The position numbers and the translations under genes are program-made. Below, piece after piece: positions 25,884 to 35,411 of a DNA stretch of 64,000 nucleotides; within the stretch, counting starts at the first letter, position 1; the number at the start of each line of letters is the position of its first letter. The notes under the pieces are model-generated. The model saw only the letters and a program-made list of their open reading frames with translations, was not told where the DNA came from and made no database searches. The DNA lies in the NCBI GenBank assembly GCA_934364795.1, contig CAKRMK010000003.1, forward strand, positions 1-64,000, in the 5' to 3' direction. This DNA comes from an uncultured Blautia sp. Lineage in GTDB: Bacteria; Bacillota; Clostridia; Lachnospirales; Lachnospiraceae.

Positions 25884-27263
25884 ATGTATCAGATAGACTT
25901 TCATAAACCACTTCATATTCATTTTATCGGCATTGGTGGAATCAGCATGAGCGGACTTGCTGAAATCCTTCTTGGAGAGGATTTCATTGTATCCGGCTCC
26001 GATTCCAAAGAAAGCCCACTTACCGATTCCCTTACCCGTAAGGGAGCCCATATTTTTTATGGACAGCGTGCATCCAATATTACCGATGAGGTAGAGCTGG
26101 TTGTATACACAGCAGCCATCCATCCCGATAACCCGGAATATGCGTGTGCTGTAGAAAAGGGAATTCCAATGCTGACCCGAGCACAGCTTCTTGGACAGAT
26201 CATGCGAAACTACGATACTCCTATTGCAGTTTCCGGGACCCATGGCAAGACCACTACCACTTCCATGATCTCTCAGATTCTTCTTGAGGCAGATGCAGAT
26301 CCTACAATCAGCGTAGGCGGAATTCTCCCATCTATTGGCGGAAATATCCGTGTGGGACAGTCCGAAACTTTTGTCACAGAAGCCTGTGAATATACCAACA
26401 GCTTTTTAAGCTTTTTCCCGAAGATCAGCATTATTTTGAATATTGACGCTGATCACCTTGACTTTTTCAAGGATATTGATGATATCCGTCATTCCTTCCG
26501 CAAATTTGCACAGCTTCTTCCAGCCGACGGCGCTTTGATCATCAATGCAGATACCCCGCATTATGAGGATATCATTAAAGATCTTCCCTGCAAAGTCATT
26601 ACATACGGCCTTGACAGTGACGCTCAGTATACGGCTACAGACATAACCTATGACAAATATGGTCATGCTTCTTTCACAGTTATGAAAGATGGCAGAAAAT
26701 CCGGCAGCTTTTACCTGAAAGTTCCGGGAAGCCACAATGTTTCCAATGCCCTGGCTGCCATTGCACTGGCACAGCTTCTTCAGATTCCAGATGAAATCAC
26801 TGTAAAAGGTCTTGGAAGTTTTACCGGTACAGACCGCAGGTTCCAGTATAAGGGTGAGGTTGCAGGAATTACCATCGTAGATGATTACGCCCACCACCCT
26901 ACAGAGATTCAGGCTACTTTAAATGCAGCCCACAATTATCCACATAAAAAGCTGTGGTGCGTATTCCAGCCACATACATATACCCGTACCAAGGCACTCC
27001 TTCCTGAATTTGCACAGGCACTTACTCTTGCAGATCACGTAATCCTGGCAGACATTTATGCAGCAAGAGAAACGGATAATCTGGGAATTTCCTCTGAAAA
27101 CCTTCAGGCAAAGATCCAGGAGCTTGGAACCTCCTGTGAGTATTTCCCAACCTTTGACGAAATTGAGAATTATCTGCTGAATAATTGCCAGCCGGGAGAT
27201 CTTTTGATCACAATGGGCGCAGGAGATGTTGTAAAAATTGGCGAACAGCTTCTTGGCAAATAA
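25884..27263 (+). CDS. murC: UDP-N-acetylmuramate--L-alanine ligase MurC
   Basis: 459 residues. The N-terminal UDP-binding loop is GIGGISMSG (16-24), the ATP P-loop is SGTHGKTTTT (117-126), and the C-terminal domain has VDDYAHHPTEI and PHTYTRT. MurC adds L-alanine to UDP-MurNAc, the first peptide step of wall synthesis. The ribosome site AAGGAG precedes the ATG. It is the first gene of a plus-strand island and is followed by a weak terminator and the DnaA-box region. Confidence 0.96.
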   Translation: MYQIDFHKPLHIHFIGIGGISMSGLAEILLGEDFIVSGSDSKESPLTDSLTRKGAHIFYGQRASNITDEVELVVYTAAIHPDNPEYACAVEKGIPMLTRAQLLGQIMRNYDTPIAVSGTHGKTTTTSMISQILLEADADPTISVGGILPSIGGNIRVGQSETFVTEACEYTNSFLSFFPKISIILNIDADHLDFFKDIDDIRHSFRKFAQLLPADGALIINADTPHYEDIIKDLPCKVITYGLDSDAQYTATDITYDKYGHASFTVMKDGRKSGSFYLKVPGSHNVSNALAAIALAQLLQIPDEITVKGLGSFTGTDRRFQYKGEVAGITIVDDYAHHPTEIQATLNAAHNYPHKKLWCVFQPHTYTRTKALLPEFAQALTLADHVILADIYAARETDNLGISSENLQAKIQELGTSCEYFPTFDEIENYLLNNCQPGDLLITMGAGDVVKIGEQLLGK

Positions 27264-27308
27264 TTTCTTCCTTATACCTATTCATTTCGTTTACAAAATT
27301 TAAAATTT

Positions 27309-27559
27309 TTATCCACATACAAAGGAGCTTGTATTTACAGGCTCCTTTTAAGTTATCCACATTATCCACAGGCTTATGCACATTTTCGGATTCCTGTTGA
27401 TGTGGATTTTTATGTGCATAATATGATTAACATAATATAGTGACAGGATTCGACAAAACTCTTTATAATTCTAAGTTTTTCGCCTAGTCACTGGTTTCCA
27501 TAAACATTATGTGTAACTTTCTTTCCACATTATCCACATTATCCACACTATAATCCACA
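27309..27559. promoter_or_regulatory. DnaA-box cluster ahead of the DnaD/DnaC genes
   Basis: Five perfect TTATCCACA boxes lie on the plus strand at 27309, 27353, 27362, 27530 and 27539 (first base); two pairs directly abut. One-mismatch boxes are at 27374 and 27551 (plus) and 27401 and 27413 (minus). In between are an AT-rich core, a TATAAT with GTGACA upstream flanked by AGTGAC/GTCACT, and a Spo0A-type box TTCGACA (27449-27455). No gene lies in 27264-27681. This resembles part of an oriC, but gene direction on both sides argues against the chromosome origin. Regulation of the replication genes or DnaA titration is more likely. Confidence 0.8.
27321..27348 (+). terminator. Hairpin after murC
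   Basis: AAAGGAGC pairs with GCTCCTTT, with inner TGTA/TACA; only four T follow, so termination may be partial. It lies between the first and second DnaA boxes. Confidence 0.6.
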
Positions 27560-27604
27560 CACATTGTGAAAAAAATGTCTGCTATTCTCTTTTAAAAAAG
27601 GTTG

Positions 27605-27613
27605 TGCTATAAT
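27605..27613 (+). promoter_or_regulatory. Extended -10 promoter of the DnaD-domain gene
   Basis: TGCTATAAT is an extended -10, 69 bases before the start codon and 45 bases after the last DnaA box. No clear -35 is seen. Confidence 0.55.
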
Positions 27614-27681
27614 GCAAGCAACAGAGCGGATGCCAGTTGATTGGATCCGCTTGATTTGCCTGAATGCAAGGAGTATACCAC

Positions 27682-28944
27682 ATGATCACATTGCGAAGCT
27701 TGGGACTTCACGAAGTCACTACTTTATCTAATTTTTTTATAGACCGCTATATGCCAAAAGCAAATGGCGAATTTGTAAAAGTTTATATTTATCTTCTCCG
27801 TATGCTGGAGAATACCAAGACACCTTTCGGGCTTGCACAGATGGCAGATTCCCTTTTCTGTACAGAAGGTGATATTCTCCGCGCGCTAAAATACTGGGAA
27901 AACGAGGGACTTTTATCTGTTTTTTATAAAGAGGAACAGCTTGCAGGCATTACCCTGCTTGCCCCCTGGATGAACCAGGGGCCGTCTTCTGATGCTTCTG
28001 ATATTAGGAACGGCAGAAGCATAAGTTCTGCTCAATCACAGTTCGGCACTGCTACAGGTACTATATCAGACACTACATCAGGTGCTATATCAGACACCAC
28101 GTTAGACGCCATGACAGATATCGCAGCCGCACAGCCTTCTGCACAATATGTTGCTACCGGCAATTATGTATCTGCTGCCAATATCCCGGACAGTAGCCCA
28201 GATACCATTGCCTCTGGGCTGCCTGATACAGCAGCCACTAGGGATTCCAATGCAACTAATCCTTCACCAGAGCGTAAATCTCTCACTTTGGACCGCATCA
28301 AGGAACTGAAGCAGAACGAAGACATTGTCCAGCTTCTTTACATTGCCGAGCAATACCTTGGAAAGACACTTACCCCTACCGAAACGCGGAAAATCCTGTT
28401 TTTCTATGATGAGCTGCATATGTCTGTAGACCTGATTGATTACCTGATTGAATACTGTGTCGGCCGTGACCATCGCAGCATCCGCTACATAGAAACAGTT
28501 GCCATGGCATGGAAAGAAGAAGGCATTACCACAGTGGAGATGGCAAAAGACTCTACAGCCCGCTACAGCCGGGACTATTTTACTGTCCTGAAGGCAATGG
28601 GGATTACCAATCGCAGTCCTATTGATACGGAAGTTGCCATGATCAATACCTGGACGAAAGAATACGGTTTCACTATGGATCTTATCCAGGAAGCCTGCAG
28701 CCGCACAGTCATTCAGACAGGACAGCCCAGCTTCCAGTACGCTGATAAGATTCTCCAGAGCTGGAAGAAGAAATCCATCCGCACCCTGGAGGATGTACGC
28801 CTGCAGGATGCACAGCATCAGAAACGCAAATTGGAAAAGGCTGCCAGCAAGCCTGTACAGCCCCAGACAACCAACCGTTTTAATAATTTCCACCAGCGAG
28901 ATTATGATTTTGCAGAATATGAGAAGAAGCTGCTGAACCATTAG
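27682..28944 (+). CDS. dnaD: DnaD domain-containing replication initiation protein
   Basis: 420 residues from MITLRSLGLHEVT, with AAGGAG eight bases upstream. The N-terminal 95 residues form a winged-helix like DnaD/DnaB (MADSLFCTEGDILRALKYWENEG). A Ser/Thr/Ala-rich linker of about 110 residues with repeats such as GTISDTTSGAISDTT follows. Two consecutive DnaB_2-type domains come next (about 215-300 and 305-375), the second with the familiar ending SFQYADKILQSW. DnaD helps open DNA and recruit the helicase loader. The helicase loader homologue is the next gene. Confidence 0.88.
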   Translation: MITLRSLGLHEVTTLSNFFIDRYMPKANGEFVKVYIYLLRMLENTKTPFGLAQMADSLFCTEGDILRALKYWENEGLLSVFYKEEQLAGITLLAPWMNQGPSSDASDIRNGRSISSAQSQFGTATGTISDTTSGAISDTTLDAMTDIAAAQPSAQYVATGNYVSAANIPDSSPDTIASGLPDTAATRDSNATNPSPERKSLTLDRIKELKQNEDIVQLLYIAEQYLGKTLTPTETRKILFFYDELHMSVDLIDYLIEYCVGRDHRSIRYIETVAMAWKEEGITTVEMAKDSTARYSRDYFTVLKAMGITNRSPIDTEVAMINTWTKEYGFTMDLIQEACSRTVIQTGQPSFQYADKILQSWKKKSIRTLEDVRLQDAQHQKRKLEKAASKPVQPQTTNRFNNFHQRDYDFAEYEKKLLNH

Positions 28945-29025
28945 AATATGTTTGGAAATGACTTTCTGCAAGATATGGCGCACAATTAGCGGGAGATTTA
29001 TTTTTTACCTGGAGGGTGACTTTTT

Positions 29026-30012
29026 ATGCCTTTACAAAATTACCAATACGATACCATCATGAGAGAATACAACAGGCGTCAGGCGCAGAACCGACGCATT
29101 CAGGAGGAGCATCAGGCAGAGGCTTACAATAATATCCCCCGCCTCCGGGAAATTGACCAGGAAGTCGCTACCTTGAGTGCAAGGAAAGCCCGCGCCCTGA
29201 TCAACCGCCAGGAAAGCGGACTTGAGGACCTTAAGAACGACATTGCCCTTTTGTCCCAGGAACGCACAGCTCTTTTACTTTCCGCAGGCTACCCGGCTGA
29301 TTATCTTGAGACACCATATACCTGTCCCATCTGTCAGGATACCGGTTACGTTGGCAGCCAGAAATGTACCTGTTTTAAGAAAGCTGAAATAGAACTTCTG
29401 TATACACAGTCAAATTTGAAAGAAATTCTTGAAAAAGAGAACTTTGACCACTTTTCATTTGACTTTTATTCTGATACAATAACAAATGATTCAACGGGAC
29501 TGACAGAACGGGAGACTGCACGCCGCGCCTATAATCTGGCTTTGGAATTTGTCAATAATTTTGATACTTCCTTTGACAATCTGTTTTTTTACGGCGATAC
29601 CGGTGTAGGCAAGACTTTTCTGTCTCATTGCATTGCACATGAGCTGCTTGACAGTGCACACTGTGTTTTGTATTTTTCTGCATTTGATCTTTTTGATCTC
29701 CTGGCAGGATCTGCATTCTCCAAGAAGAATGATGCTCCCGATGATGAATTTATTTTTGACTGTGATCTGCTGATCATTGACGACCTTGGAACAGAGCTTA
29801 CCAACAGCTTTGTATCTTCACAGCTTTTCCTGTGTATCAATGAGCGGATCATGCGGAAAAAATCAACTATTATTTCCACAAACCTGAAACTGGAAGATTT
29901 CTCAGCAACTTACTCTGAGAGAACCTTTTCCCGCATTGCCAGCAATTACCGAATGACCAAGCTTGTGGGAAAGGACATCCGCATTCAGAAAATTTTTTTA
30001 GGAGGAAAGTAA
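29026..30012 (+). CDS. dnaC: DnaC/DnaI-like helicase loader ATPase
   Basis: 328 residues of the DnaC/DnaI family. The N-terminal half is helical and contains a zinc-finger-like CPICQDTGYVGSQKCTC (C100, C103, C114, C116), as in DnaI. The AAA+ part has Walker A GDTGVGKTF (190-198) and Walker B LLIIDDLGTE (248-257). It should load the replicative helicase at origins with the DnaD-like partner encoded just upstream. The ribosome site is GGAGGGTG. prs starts three bases after the stop. Confidence 0.92.
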   Translation: MPLQNYQYDTIMREYNRRQAQNRRIQEEHQAEAYNNIPRLREIDQEVATLSARKARALINRQESGLEDLKNDIALLSQERTALLLSAGYPADYLETPYTCPICQDTGYVGSQKCTCFKKAEIELLYTQSNLKEILEKENFDHFSFDFYSDTITNDSTGLTERETARRAYNLALEFVNNFDTSFDNLFFYGDTGVGKTFLSHCIAHELLDSAHCVLYFSAFDLFDLLAGSAFSKKNDAPDDEFIFDCDLLIIDDLGTELTNSFVSSQLFLCINERIMRKKSTIISTNLKLEDFSATYSERTFSRIASNYRMTKLVGKDIRIQKIFLGGK

Positions 30013-30015
30013 AGA

Positions 30016-31191
30016 ATGGCACAAGAAGAATTGACTACACTTCCCGTCGGAAGGCTGGGATTAGTTCCTTTGGAAAGCTGCAAGAGCTTAGGAGAAAAAG
30101 TTAACGACTGGCTCGTTCAGTGGCGCAAGGAGCGTGAGCATTCAGAAACAGATTCTTTCGCCTTTGAAGGATACAAAAGAGATTCCTATGTTATAAAAGT
30201 TCAGAACCCACGTTTTGGTTCCGGTGAAGGTAAATGCGTGATTACTGAATCTGTACGTGGCGATGATATTTATGTACTTGTAGATGTCTGCAACTACAAT
30301 ATCTCCTACCAGATTGGTAAATACACGAACCTGATGTCTCCAGATGATCACTACCAGGATCTGAAGCGTGTAATTGCAGCCATTGGAGGAAAAGCACGCC
30401 GTGTAAACGTGATCATGCCTTACCTTTATGAGGGACGCCAGAGTAAACGTATCGGAAGAGAGTCTCTTGACTGTGCTACTTCCCTTCATGAATTAATTAA
30501 TATGGGCGTTGAGAACATCATCACTTTTGATGCTCATGACCCACAGATTCAGAACGCTACACCACTTCACGGATTTGAGACAGTTCAGCCTTCTTACCAG
30601 TTTATCAAGGCTCTTCTCAACCATGAAAAGGGACTTCACATTGATAACGAGCATTTCATGATCATCAGCCCTGATGAGGGAAGCATGAGCCGTGCAATCT
30701 ATCTGGCCAATATTCTTGGTGTGGATATGGGTATGTACTACAAGCGTCTGGACTACTCCAAGAACATAAACGGCAGACATCCTATTGCTGCTTATGAGTT
30801 CCTTGGACCTAATGTTGCAGGCAAGGATATGATCCTGATTGACGATATGATTTCTTCCGGTGATACAATCCTGAAGATTGCTTCTCTTCTGAAAGAGAGA
30901 GGAGCCGGCAGAATTTATCTGTGTTCTACCTTCGGTCTGTTCACAAACAGTCTTCAGAAATTTGACGAAGCACATGCAGCAGGCGTATTTGATAAGTTAC
31001 TTACAACTAACCTTGTATACCAGCCAGAAGAGCTTCTCGCAAAACCATATTATATTTCCTGTGATATGAGTAAATATATTGCACTTATCATTGATACCCT
31101 GAATCATGATATGTCTGTAAGCCATCTTCTTAATCCTGTTGACCGAATCAAACGCTGCGTGGACAGATATATGGCACAGTATGAGAAATAA
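30016..31191 (+). CDS. prs: Ribose-phosphate pyrophosphokinase
   Basis: 391 residues, longer than the usual PRPP synthetase (about 315). The two-domain phosphoribosyltransferase-like fold is clear, with PYLYEGRQSKRIGRESL (pyrophosphate side), ISPDEGSMSRA and the PRPP-binding LIDDMISSGDTI. Extra length is mainly N-terminal. It makes PRPP for nucleotide, His and Trp synthesis. The ribosome site AGGAGG lies inside the end of the helicase loader gene, so the two are tightly coupled. It closes the plus-strand island. Confidence 0.92.
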   Translation: MAQEELTTLPVGRLGLVPLESCKSLGEKVNDWLVQWRKEREHSETDSFAFEGYKRDSYVIKVQNPRFGSGEGKCVITESVRGDDIYVLVDVCNYNISYQIGKYTNLMSPDDHYQDLKRVIAAIGGKARRVNVIMPYLYEGRQSKRIGRESLDCATSLHELINMGVENIITFDAHDPQIQNATPLHGFETVQPSYQFIKALLNHEKGLHIDNEHFMIISPDEGSMSRAIYLANILGVDMGMYYKRLDYSKNINGRHPIAAYEFLGPNVAGKDMILIDDMISSGDTILKIASLLKERGAGRIYLCSTFGLFTNSLQKFDEAHAAGVFDKLLTTNLVYQPEELLAKPYYISCDMSKYIALIIDTLNHDMSVSHLLNPVDRIKRCVDRYMAQYEK

Positions 31192-31215
31192 GTTCAGTTA
31201 TAATTAAGCTCTGAC

Positions 31216-31251
31216 AAACTAGAGCGTGTTTGAAAAAACACGCTCTAGTTT
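31216..31251. repeat. GAGCGTGTTT hairpin between converging genes
   Basis: A perfect 16-base stem (AAACTAGAGCGTGTTT and its complement) around a GAAA loop. No T-run follows on either strand, so termination is possible but not certain. The same GAGCGTRTTT core occurs at 59879-59990. Confidence 0.65.
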
Positions 31252-31264
31252 AAATAAAAATATC

Positions 31265-32773
31265 TTACAGTAAAATTTCACTGTATTTCATTTTTTCTTT
31301 ATCCATAAGATCTTTTTCGGTCCGGGTGCTGGCACTGATAAAAACCTGCCTTGGCTGCTGGCAAAGCCATTTCAGCTCTTTTGTAAGCACTTTTTCACTG
31401 TGATTTCCCGGGAGCTCTGCCATTATAACCGGAAAGCAGGTATTTTTGCCCAACACTTCCCCTGCTGCCATATGAAGAGCAAAATAAATCAGAGCCATGA
31501 TATCTTTTTCTAACAGTTCCAGCCTTACATCACGCTCTTCCATACCTTCTACAGTTCCCACCAGTACATGGTTCTCACCATCCAGTATAATATCTTTGTA
31601 ATTTCCCCCGGTAATATTTTGCAGAATTCTGGATGCCCTTATCCTTATTTTTCTGCCGGTCTGTCTTTGAATATCTCTGGATATGCTTTCAATAGTATCC
31701 ATAGCAAGATTCAGACCCTGAATTTCTATATCTTCAGAAGTAGGAAGGGACGCCTCATTTTCATATTCCTGATATTCCTTTTGAAGATTAAGAAATTCTG
31801 TTTTCAGTTCTCTGTAAGACTCTTCCAGATTCTCCCGGCTTGTTTTCATCTTATCCTGCTGGGATAATATCCGGGCTTTTTGCTTTCTCGTCCGCATAAA
31901 TTCTGTCCGCAGCCGCCTTCTCGCCGACAATGTGTAAATTCCGGCAGCTACAGCCCCTACAATACAAACATCCATCCCCATGCGGGACATTTCATCTGTA
32001 ACCTGAAATCTTCCAATTACCCCTATCAGGCCTATTACAACCGCAAAAACCGTAGCAATGACCATTCCCAGATTTTTACTTTGTATTTTCCGAATCTGTT
32101 CATCCAGAATTTCTGTGGAATTTGCTTTTTGGTCTGATGCATTTTTCTCATTTTCCAAAGCTCTGTCAGATTTTTGTCTGTCTTTTATTTCTTCCAGCTC
32201 TGACTCCAGTTTTTCCATTCTGGCAGCAAGCTTTTCCTGCTCTTTTTGAGATTCACGACCTGACCGCTCTTTTTGTGTCTGATAGCCCTTTCGCCACATT
32301 TTCAGCATTTGTCCGGCTCTTCCCAGATCTACAGAAATGTCCGCAGTACCTAGAATTCCAACCATATAATTCTGTATTTCCCTTGATAATTCAGCTTCTG
32401 TATTTCCCCTTGGTGCCGAGATCAACACTGTATTATCATATATCGCTTTGCTCATTCCGCCAAGAATATATTCCAGTGATCCTGCTTTTCCATTCAAGGT
32501 TTTCTGGCTTTCCTCACACAAAAGCTCATAGCTTCTATTATCTGCTTTATATTCACGGGTCAGACGATAATTCTTGCCCTGGTTTTCAAACCAGATTATT
32601 CCAGAAGCATTTTCCTGCTCACAGTTTTCATAAAACATCCATTCCAGAAAACTGTAAATCTTATTTCTGGTAACCTGATCTTCGCCGTAAAGCAAATTGA
32701 TTCCGTTAAAAAATTCTAATGTCTTATTCTGGATTTCACTAAATTGATTAATTGTTATTCGTTTTAAAAGCAT
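31265..32773 (-). CDS. SbcC/YhaN-like protein with lost ATPase motifs
   Basis: 502 residues from MLLKRITINQFSEIQ, preceded by AGGGGAT. The layout is that of YhaN/SbcC-like ATPases: N-terminal head, coiled coil, two membrane segments in the middle (about 235-275), second coil and C-terminal head. But the Walker A region reads YGEDQVTRNK where GENExGKST is expected, Walker B reads PVIMAELP instead of hhhhDDP, and the LSxGT signature is absent. ATP binding therefore looks lost. It follows the SbcD-like gene by 50 bases on the same strand, as in yhaO-yhaN. Confidence 0.75.
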   Translation of the reverse strand: MLLKRITINQFSEIQNKTLEFFNGINLLYGEDQVTRNKIYSFLEWMFYENCEQENASGIIWFENQGKNYRLTREYKADNRSYELLCEESQKTLNGKAGSLEYILGGMSKAIYDNTVLISAPRGNTEAELSREIQNYMVGILGTADISVDLGRAGQMLKMWRKGYQTQKERSGRESQKEQEKLAARMEKLESELEEIKDRQKSDRALENEKNASDQKANSTEILDEQIRKIQSKNLGMVIATVFAVVIGLIGVIGRFQVTDEMSRMGMDVCIVGAVAAGIYTLSARRRLRTEFMRTRKQKARILSQQDKMKTSRENLEESYRELKTEFLNLQKEYQEYENEASLPTSEDIEIQGLNLAMDTIESISRDIQRQTGRKIRIRASRILQNITGGNYKDIILDGENHVLVGTVEGMEERDVRLELLEKDIMALIYFALHMAAGEVLGKNTCFPVIMAELPGNHSEKVLTKELKWLCQQPRQVFISASTRTEKDLMDKEKMKYSEILL

Positions 32774-32823
32774 AAATGTATATCCCCTAAAATCAGACAA
32801 ATTAACTTGGTCGGGCAAAGCTG

Positions 32824-33900
32824 TCACTTAAGCTTCGCTGTACTGGTTTCCAGCAATGCCTGGAGTCCGTAAAACAGCGCTTTCTCTTCTGCTATAGTAC
32901 GCTCTTTTCCCATAAAGGAATCAATATAGTCACCAATTATAGTCCCGGCATAATTTCTACGCAAAGCATCCAGATCATATGCAGGCCTGGTTTCATCCAA
33001 TACCTGTATAATATTTCCAAAATTCTTTAATTTCTCGGGGATTAAAAGGACCTCAGGAGTTCTTATTCCCTGCAAAATCACACGATATATATTAAGTCCA
33101 CCCCTTCTAAAAACTTCTTCTTTTAAATTTTCTTCCAGGGAAAGCTGTGTGCTGGATTTATCTACAGTAAGAAGAATCTGTCCATAAGATCGGACCGCAA
33201 AAGGTACAAAACGAATCCGTACCCTCCCGCGTTCTATAACTCCCTCTATATAACCATGTTCGCCAAAATCATTGCTTCTTACAGGCTCAAGTGCGCCGGA
33301 ATAAGCAGCCTTATCTCTTATAAGAATCCTGGGAGCATCTGCGTGTCCCAAAGCTATATAATCAAACCCGGACGCAGCCAGTGCACTGATATTTACAGAA
33401 CAGTGAGCTCCATCTCCTCCATGTGCCAGAAGAACATGTACACTGTCATCCTCTCCCTCAGTCTCTACAGGATGTACATTATCGTACAATGCCGCCGAAA
33501 TTTCTGAATGTTCATAGCTTAATCCATATACATAAACGTTCTGTTTTTTATCTTTTATGCAGGTAAATTTTTCTTCAGGAAAAAAAATAACATTCTCTGC
33601 CCATGAAAACTCCCTGTAAAAGGAATCTTCTTTCAGGTAATCACAGCAGCCAGCCATTAAATATATTCTGGTTTCAGGTATTGTAGAAAACAGCTCGTTT
33701 ACTTCTTTTAGTTCCTGTAAAAGAGGCTGACGGTAAAATAAATCTCCGGCTATAAATAACAAATCCACCGGATTTTCGCGGATACCCGCAATAACCCGGC
33801 GGAATGTTTCCCAGATTTCATTCTCCCGCTTCTCACTCCATGGGTAACCTCTGTCAGGAACAGCCCCCAGATGTACATCTGCAAGATGAATAAATCTCAT
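32824..33900 (-). CDS. SbcD/YhaO-like metallophosphoesterase with altered metal site
   Basis: 358 residues of the YhaO/SbcD/Mre11 phosphoesterase type. Motif I (DVHLG, residues 8-12) and motif II (AGDLF) are intact, and LLAHGG is present. However GNHD reads GCCD (in LMAGCCDYL) and GHxH reads GHAD. Two metal or catalytic ligands are thus missing and one is changed to Asp. Combined with the motif losses in the partner ATPase, the pair may have a structural or regulatory role rather than acting as a nuclease. The ATG follows the stop of asnS by 14 bases. Confidence 0.8.
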   Translation of the reverse strand: MRFIHLADVHLGAVPDRGYPWSEKRENEIWETFRRVIAGIRENPVDLLFIAGDLFYRQPLLQELKEVNELFSTIPETRIYLMAGCCDYLKEDSFYREFSWAENVIFFPEEKFTCIKDKKQNVYVYGLSYEHSEISAALYDNVHPVETEGEDDSVHVLLAHGGDGAHCSVNISALAASGFDYIALGHADAPRILIRDKAAYSGALEPVRSNDFGEHGYIEGVIERGRVRIRFVPFAVRSYGQILLTVDKSSTQLSLEENLKEEVFRRGGLNIYRVILQGIRTPEVLLIPEKLKNFGNIIQVLDETRPAYDLDALRRNYAGTIIGDYIDSFMGKERTIAEEKALFYGLQALLETSTAKLK

Positions 33901-33914
33901 TCTTTTACCTCATT

Positions 33915-35306
33915 TTATAAATCGCAGTTGTTTACTGTTCTCGGGAATGGGATTACGTCACGGATATTGCCCATTCCAGTCAGATACATTACACAACGCT
34001 CGAATCCAAGGCCAAAGCCAGAATGACGTGTAGAACCATATTTACGAAGATCAAGATAGAAATCATAATCCTCTTCTTTAAGTCCCAGCTCATCCATACG
34101 GGCTTTCAGCTTGCCATAATCGTCCTCTCTCTGGCTTCCACCGATAATCTCACCAATTCCGGGAACGAGGCAGTCCATAGCAGCTACTGTTTTTCCATCC
34201 TCATTCATTTTCATATAAAATGCTTTGATTTCCTTCGGATAGTCTGTTACAAAAATAGGTTTCTTAAAGATCTGCTCTGTAAGATAACGTTCATGCTCTG
34301 TCTGCAGATCACAGCCCCAGGATACTTTATAATCAAATTTATCATTGTTCTTCTCCAGGAGCTCAATTGCCTCTGTATAAGTGACACGGCCAAATTCAGA
34401 ATTTGCCACATGATTCAGACGATCCAGAAGTCCCTTATCAACAAAAGAGTTGAAGAAGTTCATTTCTTCCGGTGCATTCTCAAGAACATAGCGAATTACA
34501 TATTTCAGCATAGCTTCTGCCAGATTCATATTATCTTCAAGATCTGCAAACGCACACTCCGGCTCAATCATCCAGAACTCCGCTGCATGTCGTGTAGTAT
34601 TGGAATTCTCTGCACGGAAAGTCGGACCAAATGTGTATACATTTCTAAATGCCTGTGCAAATGTCTCACAGTTCAGCTGACCACTTACTGTCAGGTTTGT
34701 CTCCTTTCCAAAGAAATCCTGTGAATAGTCAATATTTCCTTTATCGTCTGTTGGTACATTGTTCAGATCCATGGTAGTAACCTGGAACATCTCACCAGCA
34801 CCCTCACAGTCACTTCCTGTAATCAATGGGGTATGAACATATACAAATCCTCTCTCCTGGAAGAATTTATGAATTGCATATGCACATAAAGAGCGAACAC
34901 GGAATACAGCCTGGAAAGTATTTGTCCTGGAACGAAGATGGGTGATCGTTCTTAAATATTCAAGACTGTGACGTTTTTTCTGAAGGGGGTAATCCGGTGC
35001 AGAAGCTCCTTCAACAGAAATCTCTGTTGCCTGGATTTCGAATGGCTGTTTCGCCTGTGGAGTTGCAACAAGTGTTCCTTTTACAATAATAGCAGCTCCT
35101 ACATTCAGCTTGGAAATCTCCGCAAAATTATCCATTGTATCATGATAAACGACCTGAAGGGTCTCAAAATAAGTACCATCATGAAGAACGACAAAACCAA
35201 ATGTCTTGGAATCACGGACGCTTCTTACCCAACCACCTACTGTGATTTCCTGATCCAGGTATTTCTCCCGCTCTCTGTAAATCTCTTTTACTGTTGTAAG
35301 TTTCAT
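33915..35306 (-). CDS. asnS: Asparaginyl-tRNA synthetase
   Basis: 463 residues, class IIb synthetase. The N-terminal OB-fold anticodon-binding domain spans about 15-100 ([18 protein letters not shown]), motif 2 includes [15 protein letters not shown], and motif 3 is [15 protein letters not shown] near the C-terminus. It charges tRNA-Asn directly. The start is preceded by an AGAGGAG site. A TTGCAG/TATACT promoter lies in the 105-base gap upstream; that gap is too short for a T-box leader and none was seen. Confidence 0.96.
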   Translation of the reverse strand: MKLTTVKEIYREREKYLDQEITVGGWVRSVRDSKTFGFVVLHDGTYFETLQVVYHDTMDNFAEISKLNVGAAIIVKGTLVATPQAKQPFEIQATEISVEGASAPDYPLQKKRHSLEYLRTITHLRSRTNTFQAVFRVRSLCAYAIHKFFQERGFVYVHTPLITGSDCEGAGEMFQVTTMDLNNVPTDDKGNIDYSQDFFGKETNLTVSGQLNCETFAQAFRNVYTFGPTFRAENSNTTRHAAEFWMIEPECAFADLEDNMNLAEAMLKYVIRYVLENAPEEMNFFNSFVDKGLLDRLNHVANSEFGRVTYTEAIELLEKNNDKFDYKVSWGCDLQTEHERYLTEQIFKKPIFVTDYPKEIKAFYMKMNEDGKTVAAMDCLVPGIGEIIGGSQREDDYGKLKARMDELGLKEEDYDFYLDLRKYGSTRHSGFGLGFERCVMYLTGMGNIRDVIPFPRTVNNCDL

Positions 35307-35353
35307 AATTTACTCCTCTTTCTCCTCATTTTTCCAAACACTCATTTCCCTAT

Positions 35354-35382
35354 AGTATAGACTATTCCACTTATTCCTGCAA
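35354..35382 (-). promoter_or_regulatory. Promoter of asnS
   Basis: Minus strand: -35 TTGCAG (35382-35377), a 17-base spacer and -10 TATACT (35359-35354). Confidence 0.62.
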
Positions 35383-35411
35383 GATGTGCTTCACAATTTG
35401 TAGTAGATTTA

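Noticed and set aside
27309..27559. Calling the DnaA-box cluster the chromosomal origin
   Set aside because: Genes on both sides of the short plus-strand island run mostly on the minus strand, with no switch expected at oriC, and dnaA/dnaN are absent. Skew over the whole genome would decide.
28264..28983. A 239-codon minus-strand frame inside the DnaD-domain gene
   Set aside because: The plus-strand gene has recognisable domains and a good ribosome site; this is its shadow.
35307..35411. A T-box leader for asnS
   Set aside because: The gap is only 105 bases, with a promoter inside and no specifier or T-box motif.
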